Position numbers and translations under genes: made by a program. The notes below the pieces were generated by a model. The model was not told the origin of the DNA and did no database searches. It saw only the letters and a list, made by a program, of their open reading frames with translations. Shown piece after piece: positions 36,809 to 45,052 of a stretch of 64,000 nucleotides of DNA; within the stretch, counting starts at the first letter, position 1; every line of letters starts with the position of its first letter. The DNA is from Marinomonas alcarazii (lineage in GTDB: Bacteria > Pseudomonadota > Gammaproteobacteria > Pseudomonadales > Marinomonadaceae): contig NZ_QKLW01000001.1 in assembly GCF_003208215.1 (NCBI RefSeq), positions 638,234 to 702,233 on the forward strand, read 5' to 3'.

Positions 36809-37330
36809 TTAGCCAAAGTAGCGTTCGTTGTCGGCCACATTTCGTGTCACAACCGCGTTAGCCGCAATGATGGCGTTATGACCAATTTCAATGCCGGGAA
36901 GGATTTTAGCGCCGCCACCAATCCAAACTTTATTACCAATGCTGATAGGGCGAGCATAACATTCCCCAGAGGCGCGTTGTTCAGCGTCTCTGGGGTGATC
37001 TACCGTATAAAGGTGCACTCCTGGGCCGATTAACACATCGTCGCCAATATGGATCTGAGCGCTGTCTAAAAAGATGCATTGGAAATTAATAAAAACACGT
37101 TCACCCAGATGAATTTGCGAACCATAGTCGCATTGAAAGCCCGGTTCGATCACCACACTGCCAAACTCTGCAAATAACCGTGTCACATGGCGAAGGTTGC
37201 CCTTGCTTGGGTGGGCATTGAATTTAGCGCACGCAAGACGTGCGGCTTCTCTGCGTAAGCGAAGGTCTAGGTCGATAGCGTTAAACGCCTCACCTTGGAT
37301 CATTTTTTCAAATTCCGTTCGTTCGGTCAT
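36809..37330 (-). CDS. maa: Maltose/galactoside O-acetyltransferase-family enzyme
   Basis: A 173-aa left-handed beta-helix acetyltransferase that transfers acetyl from acetyl-CoA to sugars. Hexapeptide repeats run from about residue 65; catalytic His is in YTVDHPRDAEQRASGECYAR, and the end NAVVTRNVADNERYFG is slightly shorter than in E. coli Maa (183 aa), which often ends in NPAK-type extensions. The N-terminal cap MTERTEFEKMIQGEAFNA fits Maa. Symbol is by family; LacA or NodL-type substrates are possible. Confidence 0.75.
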   Translation of the reverse strand: MTERTEFEKMIQGEAFNAIDLDLRLRREAARLACAKFNAHPSKGNLRHVTRLFAEFGSVVIEPGFQCDYGSQIHLGERVFINFQCIFLDSAQIHIGDDVLIGPGVHLYTVDHPRDAEQRASGECYARPISIGNKVWIGGGAKILPGIEIGHNAIIAANAVVTRNVADNERYFG

Positions 37331-37353
37331 CTTTCGTTCTTCTTGTGTAAAAT

Positions 37354-37381
37354 AAAAAACGCGACCTAGGCCGCGTTTTTA
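37354..37381 (-). terminator. Rho-independent terminator of transaldolase
   Basis: AAAAACGCG (37355-37363) pairs with CGCGTTTTT (37372-37380), with T-tracts in both directions. It is 23 bp beyond the tal stop codon on the minus strand and before the acetyltransferase start. Confidence 0.8.
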
Positions 37382-37403
37382 GCATAACTTATTTGCTTCT
37401 GTT

Positions 37404-38354
37404 TTATAGCATAGAAGCTAGAGTCACTTCTAACTTACGCTGATCGGCTGCGAAGTTACGAATGCCTTCAGACAGTTTCTCTGTTGCCATTGCGTCTTCG
37501 TTCATTGCCCAACGGAATGCCGCTTCAGTGATCGCAGCTGGCGCTGGTTTAACGTCAGTGGTTGGCGTCAATTTACGCTCTAGTTTGCCTTCGTCTTTTT
37601 TCAATTCTTCAAGCAGGTTAGGGCTGATCGTCAAGCGGTCACAACCAGCAAGTTGCTCGATTTCACCGATGTTACGGAAGCTCGCGCCCATCACAACAGT
37701 TTTGTAACCGTGCTGTTTGTAGTAGTTGTAGATTTCAGTCACAGAAACCACACCCGGATCTGTTTCCGCAGTGTATTCTTGGCCAGTGGATTTTTTGTAC
37801 CAATCAAGAATACGACCAACGAATGGAGAAATCAGGTAAACACCTGCTTCAGCACAGGCTTGTGCTTGCGCGAAAGAGAAAAGCAACGTTAGGTTGCAGT
37901 TGATGCCTTCTTTTTCTAGCTCTTCTGCTGCTTTAATACCTTCCCAAGTAGACGCCGCTTTGATCAGAACGCGGTCACGAGACACGCCAGCTTCTTCATA
38001 AAGGGCAATCAGTTTACGAGCCTTCGCCAGTGTGGCTTCTTTGTCGAAAGACAAACGCGCGTCGACTTCAGTAGAAATACGGCCTGGTACATATTTTAGG
38101 ATTTCAGTACCAATGATGACAGCAAGCTTGTCGCCAGCGTCTAGGATTTGCTGGTCTTTGTCATTGCTTTGAGTTTTTGCCCAAGCAACCGCTTGATCAA
38201 GGAAAGGGGCATATTCAGGAATCTGCGCAGCCTTAAGCATCAAAGATGGGTTAGTTGTCGCATCTTGTGGTAAAAAATCTTTGATTGCCGTGATATCACC
38301 GGTGTCGGCCACAATGGTCGTGAACTCTTTTAATTGAGATAACTTATTGCTCAT
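37404..38354 (-). CDS. tal: Transaldolase
   Basis: A 316-aa class I aldolase of the pentose phosphate pathway (sedoheptulose 7-phosphate plus glyceraldehyde 3-phosphate to erythrose 4-phosphate plus fructose 6-phosphate). The Schiff-base lysine is in [13 protein letters not shown]; other marks are DATTNPSL at the N-terminus and [17 protein letters not shown]. Length equals E. coli TalB (317 aa). Five bp from the dusA stop, so possibly co-transcribed with dusA. Confidence 0.94.
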   Translation of the reverse strand: MSNKLSQLKEFTTIVADTGDITAIKDFLPQDATTNPSLMLKAAQIPEYAPFLDQAVAWAKTQSNDKDQQILDAGDKLAVIIGTEILKYVPGRISTEVDARLSFDKEATLAKARKLIALYEEAGVSRDRVLIKAASTWEGIKAAEELEKEGINCNLTLLFSFAQAQACAEAGVYLISPFVGRILDWYKKSTGQEYTAETDPGVVSVTEIYNYYKQHGYKTVVMGASFRNIGEIEQLAGCDRLTISPNLLEELKKDEGKLERKLTPTTDVKPAPAAITEAAFRWAMNEDAMATEKLSEGIRNFAADQRKLEVTLASML

Positions 38355-38359
38355 TGCTC

Positions 38360-39385
38360 TTATCCTTTGCGTTGATGATTTTTGACCAATTCAATGGCCT
38401 CTAATAATACATTTACCTTTGCGTCAGCTTTGTGACCATTTTCAGATAAGTAGCGACGGAACTGTTTGCCGCCGGCTTCACCCTGAAAAATACCCAAAAT
38501 ATGTCGGGTTAGGTGCATCAAGCGTTCGCCTTCTTCCAGCTTGCGTTCAACATAAGGAACGAAAGCTTCTAGTGCCTCGTAGCGATCATGAACCAACGGC
38601 TGACCGCCAAATAATACTTCGTCGACTTGGCTTAAAATCCAAGGGTTGTGGTAAGCCTCGCGACCAACCATCACACCATCGACATGTGCCAAATGTTCTT
38701 GGCACTCTTCTAGTGTTTTTATGCCACCATTCAGAATGATTTCAAGGTCAGGGAAGTCTTTCTTCAACTGATGTACATAATGGTATTTTAGTGGCGGCAC
38801 TTCGCGGTTTTCTTTTGGGCTTAAGCCTTCCAAAATGGCATTACGCGCGTGAACAATAAAAGTCGTCACGCCAGTCGTCGCTATATCGCCCACAAAATCG
38901 CGAACCACGCTGTAATCTTCTTGGTCGTCTAAACCAATACGGTGTTTGATCGTCACCGGAATGTTGCAGTTATCTTGCATGGCGCGCATGGCATCTTTTA
39001 CCTTATCAGGGTAAGCCATCAAACACGCACCGATTAAACTATTTTGCACTCTGTCGCTTGGGCAACCTACGTTAAGGTTAACCTCATCAAAGCCCGCTTG
39101 CTCCGCTATTTTTGCGCATTTACCCAAGGCAACGGCGTCAGACCCACCAAGTTGCAGCGCAATAGGGTGCTCGCAACTATCATAACGTAAGAATCTTTCA
39201 GGATTATTGCCCTGTAGCAACGCGCCCGTTGTCACCATCTCGGTATAAAGCAGCGTATTCTTGCTAAGTGTTCTAGCGAAAACCCGGTAATCGGATGTAG
39301 TCCAGTCCATCATTGGAGCGATGGAGAATCGACGATCAAGCTCAGCGCTTGAATTTACTGGGGCAGCCCCATTATCTAGTGACAT
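38360..39385 (-). CDS. dusA: tRNA-dihydrouridine(20/20a) synthase DusA
   Basis: A 341-aa flavoenzyme reducing uridines in the tRNA D-loop. FMN-binding start [19 protein letters not shown], catalytic Cys in [12 protein letters not shown], and [14 protein letters not shown] and GREAYHNPW motifs. The frame stays open upstream to 39454; I chose the ATG at 39385, which gives the family length, though no strong ribosome binding site is present. The 5' end adjoins phage-derived DNA: dusA is a known attachment site for a family of integrases, so the upstream sequence and perhaps the N-terminus were replaced by an insertion. Confidence 0.9.
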   Translation of the reverse strand: MSLDNGAAPVNSSAELDRRFSIAPMMDWTTSDYRVFARTLSKNTLLYTEMVTTGALLQGNNPERFLRYDSCEHPIALQLGGSDAVALGKCAKIAEQAGFDEVNLNVGCPSDRVQNSLIGACLMAYPDKVKDAMRAMQDNCNIPVTIKHRIGLDDQEDYSVVRDFVGDIATTGVTTFIVHARNAILEGLSPKENREVPPLKYHYVHQLKKDFPDLEIILNGGIKTLEECQEHLAHVDGVMVGREAYHNPWILSQVDEVLFGGQPLVHDRYEALEAFVPYVERKLEEGERLMHLTRHILGIFQGEAGGKQFRRYLSENGHKADAKVNVLLEAIELVKNHQRKG

Positions 39386-39538
39386 TCTTCTACTATCGAA
39401 TAAGTTCAAAAAAGCGTCGCGACACAGGGGAATCATTCCCCGCGACAGATGCACAACATTATGTCATAAAATTACAAGATATCTAAGGGAGAAGGAGGAG
39501 AGATTGGTGCTCAATGATGGATTTTTTGGACTGTTCAT

Positions 39539-39905
39539 GTGAGCACGGCTTATTGGCACCGCCATTGGGGAGTTGTCGGCTTTATCGCTGGCGGCATGGT
39601 GGTGGTTCTTTGTGGGATGGGCGGCGCTCTCTAGCTGAATGGATTGGCAGTTGGTTTGAAGACGACAAAACCGACCAACCCGCACCAGACGCCATCGCAA
39701 AGCAAAGCCAACAGCTACAAAACAACAAAAACATGACCTTCGCGCCAACCATCCACCTAACACCGACAGGCAATTCAAGCTATGATCAACAAATGTGCGA
39801 CCAAATATTAGAAAGACTCAAAGCCGAATTTTTACAAGGAATGATGGGGAATATGGACGTGGCCACAGAGCCGATGGCAGCTTGACGGATAAGCGAACGA
39901 GTTAA
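39539..39905 (+). pseudogene. Decayed 3' end of a phage tail tape-measure gene
   Basis: Three frames together give a tape-measure C-terminus. The first part is hydrophobic and glycine-rich (VVGFIAGGMVVVLCGMGGAL). A frameshift near 39630 leads into LAEWIGSWFEDD, then a linker with KQSQQLQNNKNMTFAPTIHL and the final helix DQILERLKAEF. A one-base deletion near 39873 breaks the end; restoring it gives MGNMDVATxADGSLTD, similar to the usual 'R..aSLtDg' finish of such proteins. The plus-strand orientation is shared with the gpD-like relic at 45053. Recognition is by pattern, not alignment. Confidence 0.6.
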
Positions 39906-39957
39906 TGTTTAAGCTGAACTACCATTTTGGTAGGTCAGGTCGGCTCTTTCTTAGTGG

Positions 39958-39984
39958 AAGGGAGCCCTGAAACAGGGCTCCCTT
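39958..39984 (+). terminator. Strong hairpin, probable phage transcription terminator
   Basis: AAGGGAGCCCTG and CAGGGCTCCCTT form a perfect 12-bp stem with an AAA loop, followed by AAGTTTCTTG. It lies behind the tape-measure relic. Confidence 0.55.
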
Positions 39985-40070
39985 AAGTTTCTTGTACCAC
40001 GGTAAATGGGGGTCGGTGAAATGCAGATCCCCATAAATGCTTCTAAGCCGCGTGTGCAGCAATAAAGTTT

Positions 40071-40127
40071 CAAGGCTTGATGGGCAACATGGAGGTGGTA
40101 ACAAGGGCCGATGGGAGCTTGACGGAT
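40071..40127 (+). repeat. Second copy of the tape-measure 3' end
   Basis: This 57-bp segment repeats 39835-39890 in direct orientation with scattered substitutions and one extra base. It reads QGLMGNMEVVTRADGSLTD without a frameshift, which shows how the first copy was damaged. Its origin is either a local duplication or a second related phage. Confidence 0.65.
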
Positions 40128-40301
40128 TTAGGTTTTAGAATTGTCATTAAATTGTAAGTTTTTTCTGGTGTATAAAGAAAAAGACGACTAGGATCAATGA
40201 ATAATAGCTCATGGTTTCGAAATAACATGCCATTGAAAAAGAAACAAAAATGTATGCGAATTTTAAACTGTGATTTTTCTCAAAGTATGGTGTTAACCTA
40301 A

Positions 40302-40853
40302 ATGAAAGTAAGTAATCCATTAACTATTATTGCTATTTTTTCTGGAACAGCGGAAGCATTTGCAACAGCTGCTTTAATAGCTTTACCGCTTGAAATACAG
40401 TCGCTGTTTATTTACTTTGTTATGCTTTTTCCATTAATAATAGTAGTCACATTTTTTTTGATTTTAATTCTTAAGCCCCATGTTCTATATGCACCTAGCG
40501 ACTTTGATAATCAACAACACTTTTTAGACTTAAATAATCTTAGAAAATCTGTTGAGGAAATTTCAGAAAAATCAATAAAAGAAGCATCAGAAAATAATCA
40601 GCCATTAGATCCAAGGAAAATGTCTAAAACAATTGCTGATTCAACTATCGATAAATTAGAAGACACTATTAAAGATAGGATTTACCAATATTTGAAAGAA
40701 CATTCTAATGAGGCTTTCACTTCAGCAGGTTTGGCACATGTTTTTTCTATAAGTAGAATTAATATGCTTACTTATTTACAGAAGTTGGAAAGCCAAAATT
40801 TAGTAAATAAAGGTAAAGATGGAGATTCAGCGGTTTGGCAAGTGAAAAAATAA
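40302..40853 (+). CDS. Membrane protein with C-terminal helix-turn-helix, unknown function
   Basis: A 183-aa protein: two N-terminal membrane segments (about 7-28 and 34-56) joined by a short turn, then LKPHVLYAPSDFDNQQHFLD, a charged helical region (about 75-125), and a C-terminal domain (about 130-183) that looks like a winged helix (AFTSAGLAHVFSISRINMLT, LQKLESQNLVNK ... AVWQV). I recall similar hypothetical proteins with the 'KPxVLYAPSDF' motif in many bacteria, without a known role. AT-rich unlike dusA and the siderophore genes; no clear ribosome binding site. First of three cargo genes in the phage relic. Confidence 0.65.
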   Translation: MKVSNPLTIIAIFSGTAEAFATAALIALPLEIQSLFIYFVMLFPLIIVVTFFLILILKPHVLYAPSDFDNQQHFLDLNNLRKSVEEISEKSIKEASENNQPLDPRKMSKTIADSTIDKLEDTIKDRIYQYLKEHSNEAFTSAGLAHVFSISRINMLTYLQKLESQNLVNKGKDGDSAVWQVKK

Positions 40854-40888
40854 TAAATCTTTTAAAAAAAAATTAGAAGTTTGGCGTT

Positions 40889-40925
40889 AGATGAAAAGCA
40901 GATTTTTTTATCTGACCACAAATTC
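40889..40925 (+). repeat. 37-nt palindromic element, copy B
   Basis: The sequence begins AGATGAAAAGC and ends CACAAATTC, with an internal imperfect stem (AGATGAAAA / TTTTTTTATCT). The same ends, in inverted orientation and at the same 37-nt spacing, occur at 43695-43731. It lies 35 bp after the first cargo gene and may act as its terminator. Confidence 0.55.
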
Positions 40926-41045
40926 AAAAAAAACTTAATATTAAGTGGTTATTAAGGTACGCAGATTAAGAATTCAGTTTTTTCAAGGTCCCTAACATGT
41001 TTGCCCTGATAAAGTCCTTATACCTATTGAAAGGATCTACGATAG

Positions 41046-41996
41046 ATGAGCAAGATTGAAGAAAGTATTATTAGATTCTTCGATATCGAAAAACAAGTGC
41101 GTGAGCATATAAATACTCATAGATATCAAAAGGTTCTAATTTCAGAGTTAGATAACTGGAATCAAATATGTAGTTCATTGGATACCCTTGGCGACACTGG
41201 TTTGGCATTAAAAAGCTATTTTAAATCTGAGTATCCCGCTGAAACTGGATTATCGTATATCTATACATATGGGCTTCTACAAGCTCTATTTATACAGCAA
41301 GATGCCATGAATCATTTATCAGAAGCATTTGGTGTCCCATATGAACTGTCAGAAGAATTAAAAGATATAAGAGCAGTTAGAAATGCTTCAATAGGTCACC
41401 CAACTAAGAATCGAGTAAAGAAAACTACATATTTTAACCATATATCTCGTATTTCTATGGGCAAAGGTGGTTTCACACTTGCCCGTTTCTACGACGAGGG
41501 TGAAAGTGAGTTCATCGACGTGGATTTTTCGAAAATCGCAAAAACACAACTGATTGGAATTAATAAAGCATACATATCAATCAATGAAAAGCTTCGGGAA
41601 ATTGATATAAAGCATAGGGCTAAATTTATGGAAAAACCACTAGCAGATATTCTACACTCAACAATGGGGTATATGTTTGAGAAAGTAGGGCAAGCCATTT
41701 ACTCACCATCAAGAGAAAATAACTCTTTTGGTCTTAGTATGCTTGAGTCGATTGAAGAAACATACAATGAGTTTCAAGGTGCATTGGAAGAAAGGAACGA
41801 GCTTACCGATTATACTCAGTACGATCTTGATGAATATTTTCATGGTATCAAGCGATTAAAGGCTTATTTGACTAACTCAAATGCTAATGATTTTTCTGAG
41901 TTTGATGCCAGAATTTACTTGGACTATTTACATAGAAATCACAAAACATTTGAAGCTATTGCACTAGAAATAGACGAAAGTTACGTGGAAGAATAG
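41046..41996 (+). CDS. Uncharacterised protein with HEPN-like RNxxxxH motif
   Basis: A 316-aa soluble, mostly helical protein without signal peptide. Around residues 112-120 the sequence DIRAVRNASIGHP contains R-N-x4-H, the pattern of the HEPN ribonuclease active site; the preceding helix (YGLLQALFIQQDAMNHLSEA) and this one would form the HEPN helical pair. A second helical part (about 190-310) is rich in acidic and aromatic residues. Start ATG after AAAGGATC. No family was recognised with certainty. Position in an AT-rich insert and the motif suggest a toxin or phage-defence function, which is inference. Confidence 0.6.
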   Translation: MSKIEESIIRFFDIEKQVREHINTHRYQKVLISELDNWNQICSSLDTLGDTGLALKSYFKSEYPAETGLSYIYTYGLLQALFIQQDAMNHLSEAFGVPYELSEELKDIRAVRNASIGHPTKNRVKKTTYFNHISRISMGKGGFTLARFYDEGESEFIDVDFSKIAKTQLIGINKAYISINEKLREIDIKHRAKFMEKPLADILHSTMGYMFEKVGQAIYSPSRENNSFGLSMLESIEETYNEFQGALEERNELTDYTQYDLDEYFHGIKRLKAYLTNSNANDFSEFDARIYLDYLHRNHKTFEAIALEIDESYVEE

Positions 41997-42153
41997 ATAT
42001 GAAAAATCGTTTTAAAGAGCTAAAAACTCATTAATGGGGCACGTATTTTAGAAGTTAGTATTCTCAAGATTCTTAGCATATGTGTCATAGTAAGGTTTAT
42101 AGCCGCGATTTATTGCGGTGTTAATTCTCTATATTTAGAACAGGATTTCACTG

Positions 42154-43668
42154 ATGACTCAAAAAAGAGTAAGGCAACAACAAAAGAGAAAGAATAGCAA
42201 AGGGAAAATTGATTCTCATAGGAAGGAAGGTTCCACGTTAATTTCCCCTTTTAATCAAATTTCAAATACAAGTTATCTCTCTTGGATTAATGATAGATTG
42301 CCTTGTATGGTTTGGGCTGGATTGCTAATTAATGGAATAGGTAGAGAAGAGGCAATTGAAATTTTCAGAAAATTAGGACTTCATATTGGAACCCTCTATC
42401 GTGAAGTAGAAAATAGAAATTGCAAGTTACCTATCGTAGGGGTATACGGATTATCTACTTTAGACGACGATCTGCAAGAAAAGTTTTTTGAAGTGCTTTT
42501 TACCGAAGAGAGAGTTTCTCATGCTTTAAAGCCCTTGATATTGTTTAAGGATCTACCTCTATTTAATAAATGGGCCGAGTATCTTGGGGTGGTCTCGGAT
42601 GATGAAGAAGTACTGTGGACTAACTTGGCCGATGCTGTCGCAATTCTCTTAGATCATCAATCTCAAGAAGCCACTGACTGCCGCTGGGCCTATATGATAC
42701 CTATTGTTAACTCTGGAAAGTTACGTCTACAAAATGAGGAGCAATATAGAGAGTATATAGAATATCCTAATTATGAAGATCAGCGAAAGGTCAGGCCAAC
42801 TATTCGAGCGACCGAAATGAATCTTGGAAGTGGCGTGATGGATGATGATTATGCACAAGCCAAAAAAGCATGGTCTGAAAAATTTTGGGAAGAATGTAAG
42901 CATAATACTGAATGTTTTGCACCAGAACCTAAAAATAGTAGTGTTGATTTTGATATAACCAAAACTGTTTCTTTAATGCGAGAAATTTGGGGTGACCTAT
43001 TAAACCATTTTCTAGCAACAGACAAATTTACCCATGTGCAAGCTAGACGTGATGCGTCTTTCGGGTTTTGCTTTTATGCCCTTACTGTAACCCAAGAGGG
43101 GTTAGCTTCTTCTGGGAAGCTACTAACAGCAAAACTAGCACTAAGAATGCTAGCAGAAATTTATATAACCTTTAAGTACTTGATAAGTGTTAGAGATGAA
43201 AAGCTTTGGGATATCTATAGAAGTTATGGCTCCGGTCAAGCAAAGCTTACTTTTCTAAAGCTGGATGAAGTTCTAACCGATCAACCTGGCTACATTAAGA
43301 AAGAAAATATCGAAGAGTTGGCGAATGAAGATATCTATATGGATTTCCAGAATATCGATTTGGGAAATTGGGCAAAAACAGATTTGCGTACAATGTCTCA
43401 AGTTGCTAGATGCAAGGAGGTATACGATGCTTACTATTCTTGGCCATCTTCGTATGCCCACGGTCAATGGTGCGCAGTCAGAGATGTTGTTTTTACCACT
43501 TGCTATAATCCCCTTCATCGGCTTCACAGAATTCCCAGACCAGCTCCCCGATATGAAGATGGAGCAGAAAATGATCTGATTTTATTATTTAATAAAATTT
43601 TGGATCTATTAAATGATGTCTATCCAAGCTTTGAAAGGCGAGCAAAATTGCTACAAAAACCTGAGTAA
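42154..43668 (+). CDS. DUF5677-like uncharacterised protein
   Basis: A 504-aa soluble protein. The N-terminus is very basic (QKRVRQQQKRKNSKGKIDSH). The C-terminal 220 residues resemble the DUF5677 family: a helix with LLTAKLALRMLAEIYITFKY and a later Y-x-x-x-S-x-Y-x-HG site (YYSWPSSYAHGQW). Such helical bundles with a conserved His have been compared with HEPN-like proteins, but that is uncertain. AGGAT eight bases before the ATG. Third gene of the insert, same strand as the other two, with 157 bp between it and the previous gene. Function unknown. Confidence 0.6.
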   Translation: MTQKRVRQQQKRKNSKGKIDSHRKEGSTLISPFNQISNTSYLSWINDRLPCMVWAGLLINGIGREEAIEIFRKLGLHIGTLYREVENRNCKLPIVGVYGLSTLDDDLQEKFFEVLFTEERVSHALKPLILFKDLPLFNKWAEYLGVVSDDEEVLWTNLADAVAILLDHQSQEATDCRWAYMIPIVNSGKLRLQNEEQYREYIEYPNYEDQRKVRPTIRATEMNLGSGVMDDDYAQAKKAWSEKFWEECKHNTECFAPEPKNSSVDFDITKTVSLMREIWGDLLNHFLATDKFTHVQARRDASFGFCFYALTVTQEGLASSGKLLTAKLALRMLAEIYITFKYLISVRDEKLWDIYRSYGSGQAKLTFLKLDEVLTDQPGYIKKENIEELANEDIYMDFQNIDLGNWAKTDLRTMSQVARCKEVYDAYYSWPSSYAHGQWCAVRDVVFTTCYNPLHRLHRIPRPAPRYEDGAENDLILLFNKILDLLNDVYPSFERRAKLLQKPE

Positions 43669-43694
43669 AGCGTTAGCCATCAAAGAAAGGATAA

Positions 43695-43736
43695 GAATTT
43701 GTGCCAGACGAAAGCACGCAGCTTTTCATCTGGCAC
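43695..43736 (-). repeat. 37-nt palindromic element, copy A (inverted)
   Basis: TGTGCCAGACGAAAGC and GCTTTTCATCTGGCACA form a stem of about 16 bp (one bulge) with a five-base loop, starting 32 bp after the DUF5677-like gene. Read on the minus strand from 43731 to 43695 it has the same ends (AGATGAAAAGC ... CACAAATTC) as the element at 40889. There is no T-tract right after it. Confidence 0.6.
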
Positions 43737-43895
43737 ATTATAGCTGTATTTCAATTTTACAAGACACCCATGTTAAAAAACCATACAAAACGCTCTTATC
43801 TAGAGATAGTACTTATATGGAATTCATCTTTTATCGTTTTGATAAGAGCTAATTAACTACTAAAAGGCTGGTAATTGGATTTTTAGGCGAGTGAA

Positions 43896-43917
43896 TTTAC
43901 TAATTATGATTAGTAAA
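43896..43917. repeat. Perfect 9-bp hairpin next to the RAYT gene
   Basis: TTTACTAAT (43896-43904), loop TATG, ATTAGTAAA (43909-43917). It lies 31 bp past the 3' end of the transposase gene and could be its terminator or a REP-like recognition hairpin. The short word TTAGGCGAG occurs on both sides of it. Confidence 0.45.
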
Positions 43918-43947
43918 TAAAGAAAGGCTATGAACGGCTGAATGAAG

Positions 43948-44919
43948 TTAGGCGAGTAATCGATTATGACTGGATCTTGGTTTTCTATTTAGTTTGTTTG
44001 AATCACAGTAATGAGCAATGGATTGTTCCGCGCCAACAACAGCACCGGTTCTTGCGCCAAATTCTGTCGCGATACACAGCCAATTTTCTGAGGATATGTT
44101 GAGTCGTTGAAGAATCGGTAGCAATGAAGCGTCTATCGCACCTCGTTTATCTTCTCGGATGATTCGCCCAGTCATATCTACCAGCTCAAGGTAATCTGAT
44201 AACTCAAAAGGTAGACCATCTGGCATATTTTCTCTGGGGTTACCAACAAAAGGATAGAGCAATGTTGGTTGTTTTTGATGTTTAGCTGCAACTACACGCC
44301 TTTTAACGCTAGTGAACTCCGAGGTTTCAGGGTTTTCTCTTATTTTTGCTCTCAATGGGTTAAGATCAACGTATGCCATACAAGCCGCTAATGCAGATTC
44401 ATCTAGCAGAGCCTGAGACTTAAATCGCCCTTCCCAGAACCTTCCTGTACATTGGTCTTCAAAATTCGCTTGGCGAGCAATAGGCTCATTCAACTCTTTC
44501 ATAAACCAGCTAATATCCATAAGACGATTCCTAAAGGTCTCAACCGAGGAATCAACCAAATCCAAAGCATAATCAGGTAATGACTCACCTCGCACGAATT
44601 GCTGAGTAAACATGGTGCCTTTATGTAACTTATGCCACCTTTGCAGAACCTCTAACGTAGACCACTTCTCGGCTTTTTCTGCATTGATATGCAACACCAC
44701 ATGCAGATGGTTACTCATTACAGAATAGGCACAAACATCGATAGCAAAGATACTGGCTAAAAATAACAAACGCCTTTCAACCCAGCCACGACGGTGTTCA
44801 AAGCTTTCACCAGAGGCAGGATCTTCACCACATAAAAATGCCCTACGAACACAGCGAGAAACACAGTGGTAGTAAGGTGTATCTTGTAAACTAATTTGCT
44901 GTCTTCTGGCTCTTGGCAT
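43948..44919 (-). CDS. REP-associated tyrosine transposase (RAYT, Y1/IS200-like)
   Basis: A 323-aa HUH single-strand transposase. Features: start MPRARRQQISLQDTPYYHCV, HUH motif in NHLHVVLHI, downstream region FWEGRFKSQALLDESALAAC and MAYVDLNPLRAKIRE, all typical of the large RAYT group. Start at 44919 has GAGAGG upstream. RAYTs are usually single-copy, domesticated genes that maintain REP hairpins rather than free insertion sequences; candidate hairpins lie at 43695 and 43896. Orientation is opposite to the three cargo genes. Confidence 0.85.
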   Translation of the reverse strand: MPRARRQQISLQDTPYYHCVSRCVRRAFLCGEDPASGESFEHRRGWVERRLLFLASIFAIDVCAYSVMSNHLHVVLHINAEKAEKWSTLEVLQRWHKLHKGTMFTQQFVRGESLPDYALDLVDSSVETFRNRLMDISWFMKELNEPIARQANFEDQCTGRFWEGRFKSQALLDESALAACMAYVDLNPLRAKIRENPETSEFTSVKRRVVAAKHQKQPTLLYPFVGNPRENMPDGLPFELSDYLELVDMTGRIIREDKRGAIDASLLPILQRLNISSENWLCIATEFGARTGAVVGAEQSIAHYCDSNKLNRKPRSSHNRLLA

Positions 44920-45052
44920 GACGAAACCTCTCTTCCATGAGAAATAAACAATACTGGTTAAATATACAGTATGATTTTTAACAGTCAAGTTTGTGTGGGT
45001 GTCCTGTTAAATTTCTGTTCGCTGAGCGAAGGCGCGATATGGTCAAAAGCCG

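Larger units (their letters stand above)
39386..40301. other. Gene-poor phage-derived stretch upstream of dusA
   Basis: This stretch of about 900 bp carries no intact gene. It holds the decayed tape-measure pseudogene (39539-39905), a strong hairpin (39958-39984), a short second copy of the tape-measure end (40071-40127), and about 170 bp of AT-rich DNA before the first cargo gene. No integrase and no clear direct repeat of the dusA 5' end were seen. Confidence 0.6.

Noticed and set aside
39505-39530. CAATGATGGA and TGGACT resembling the dusA 5' coding sequence, as an attachment-site repeat
   Set aside because: The match is in opposite orientation to dusA and broken by an insertion; a phage attachment repeat should be direct.
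39514-39885. 123-aa intact gene
   Set aside because: Only its second half resembles a known protein end; the first half belongs to another frame of the same decayed tape-measure gene.
40880-40895. GTTAGAT near 40885 as an integron attC core site, making the cargo genes integron cassettes
   Set aside because: GTTAGAT fits the GTTRRRY core, but no matching RYYYAAC follows the preceding gene's stop at the right distance, the order of the two boxes is inside-out, and no integrase is present.
43613-43852. 79-aa reading frame after the DUF5677-like gene
   Set aside because: It starts inside the previous gene, has no ribosome binding site and reads straight through the hairpin at 43695.
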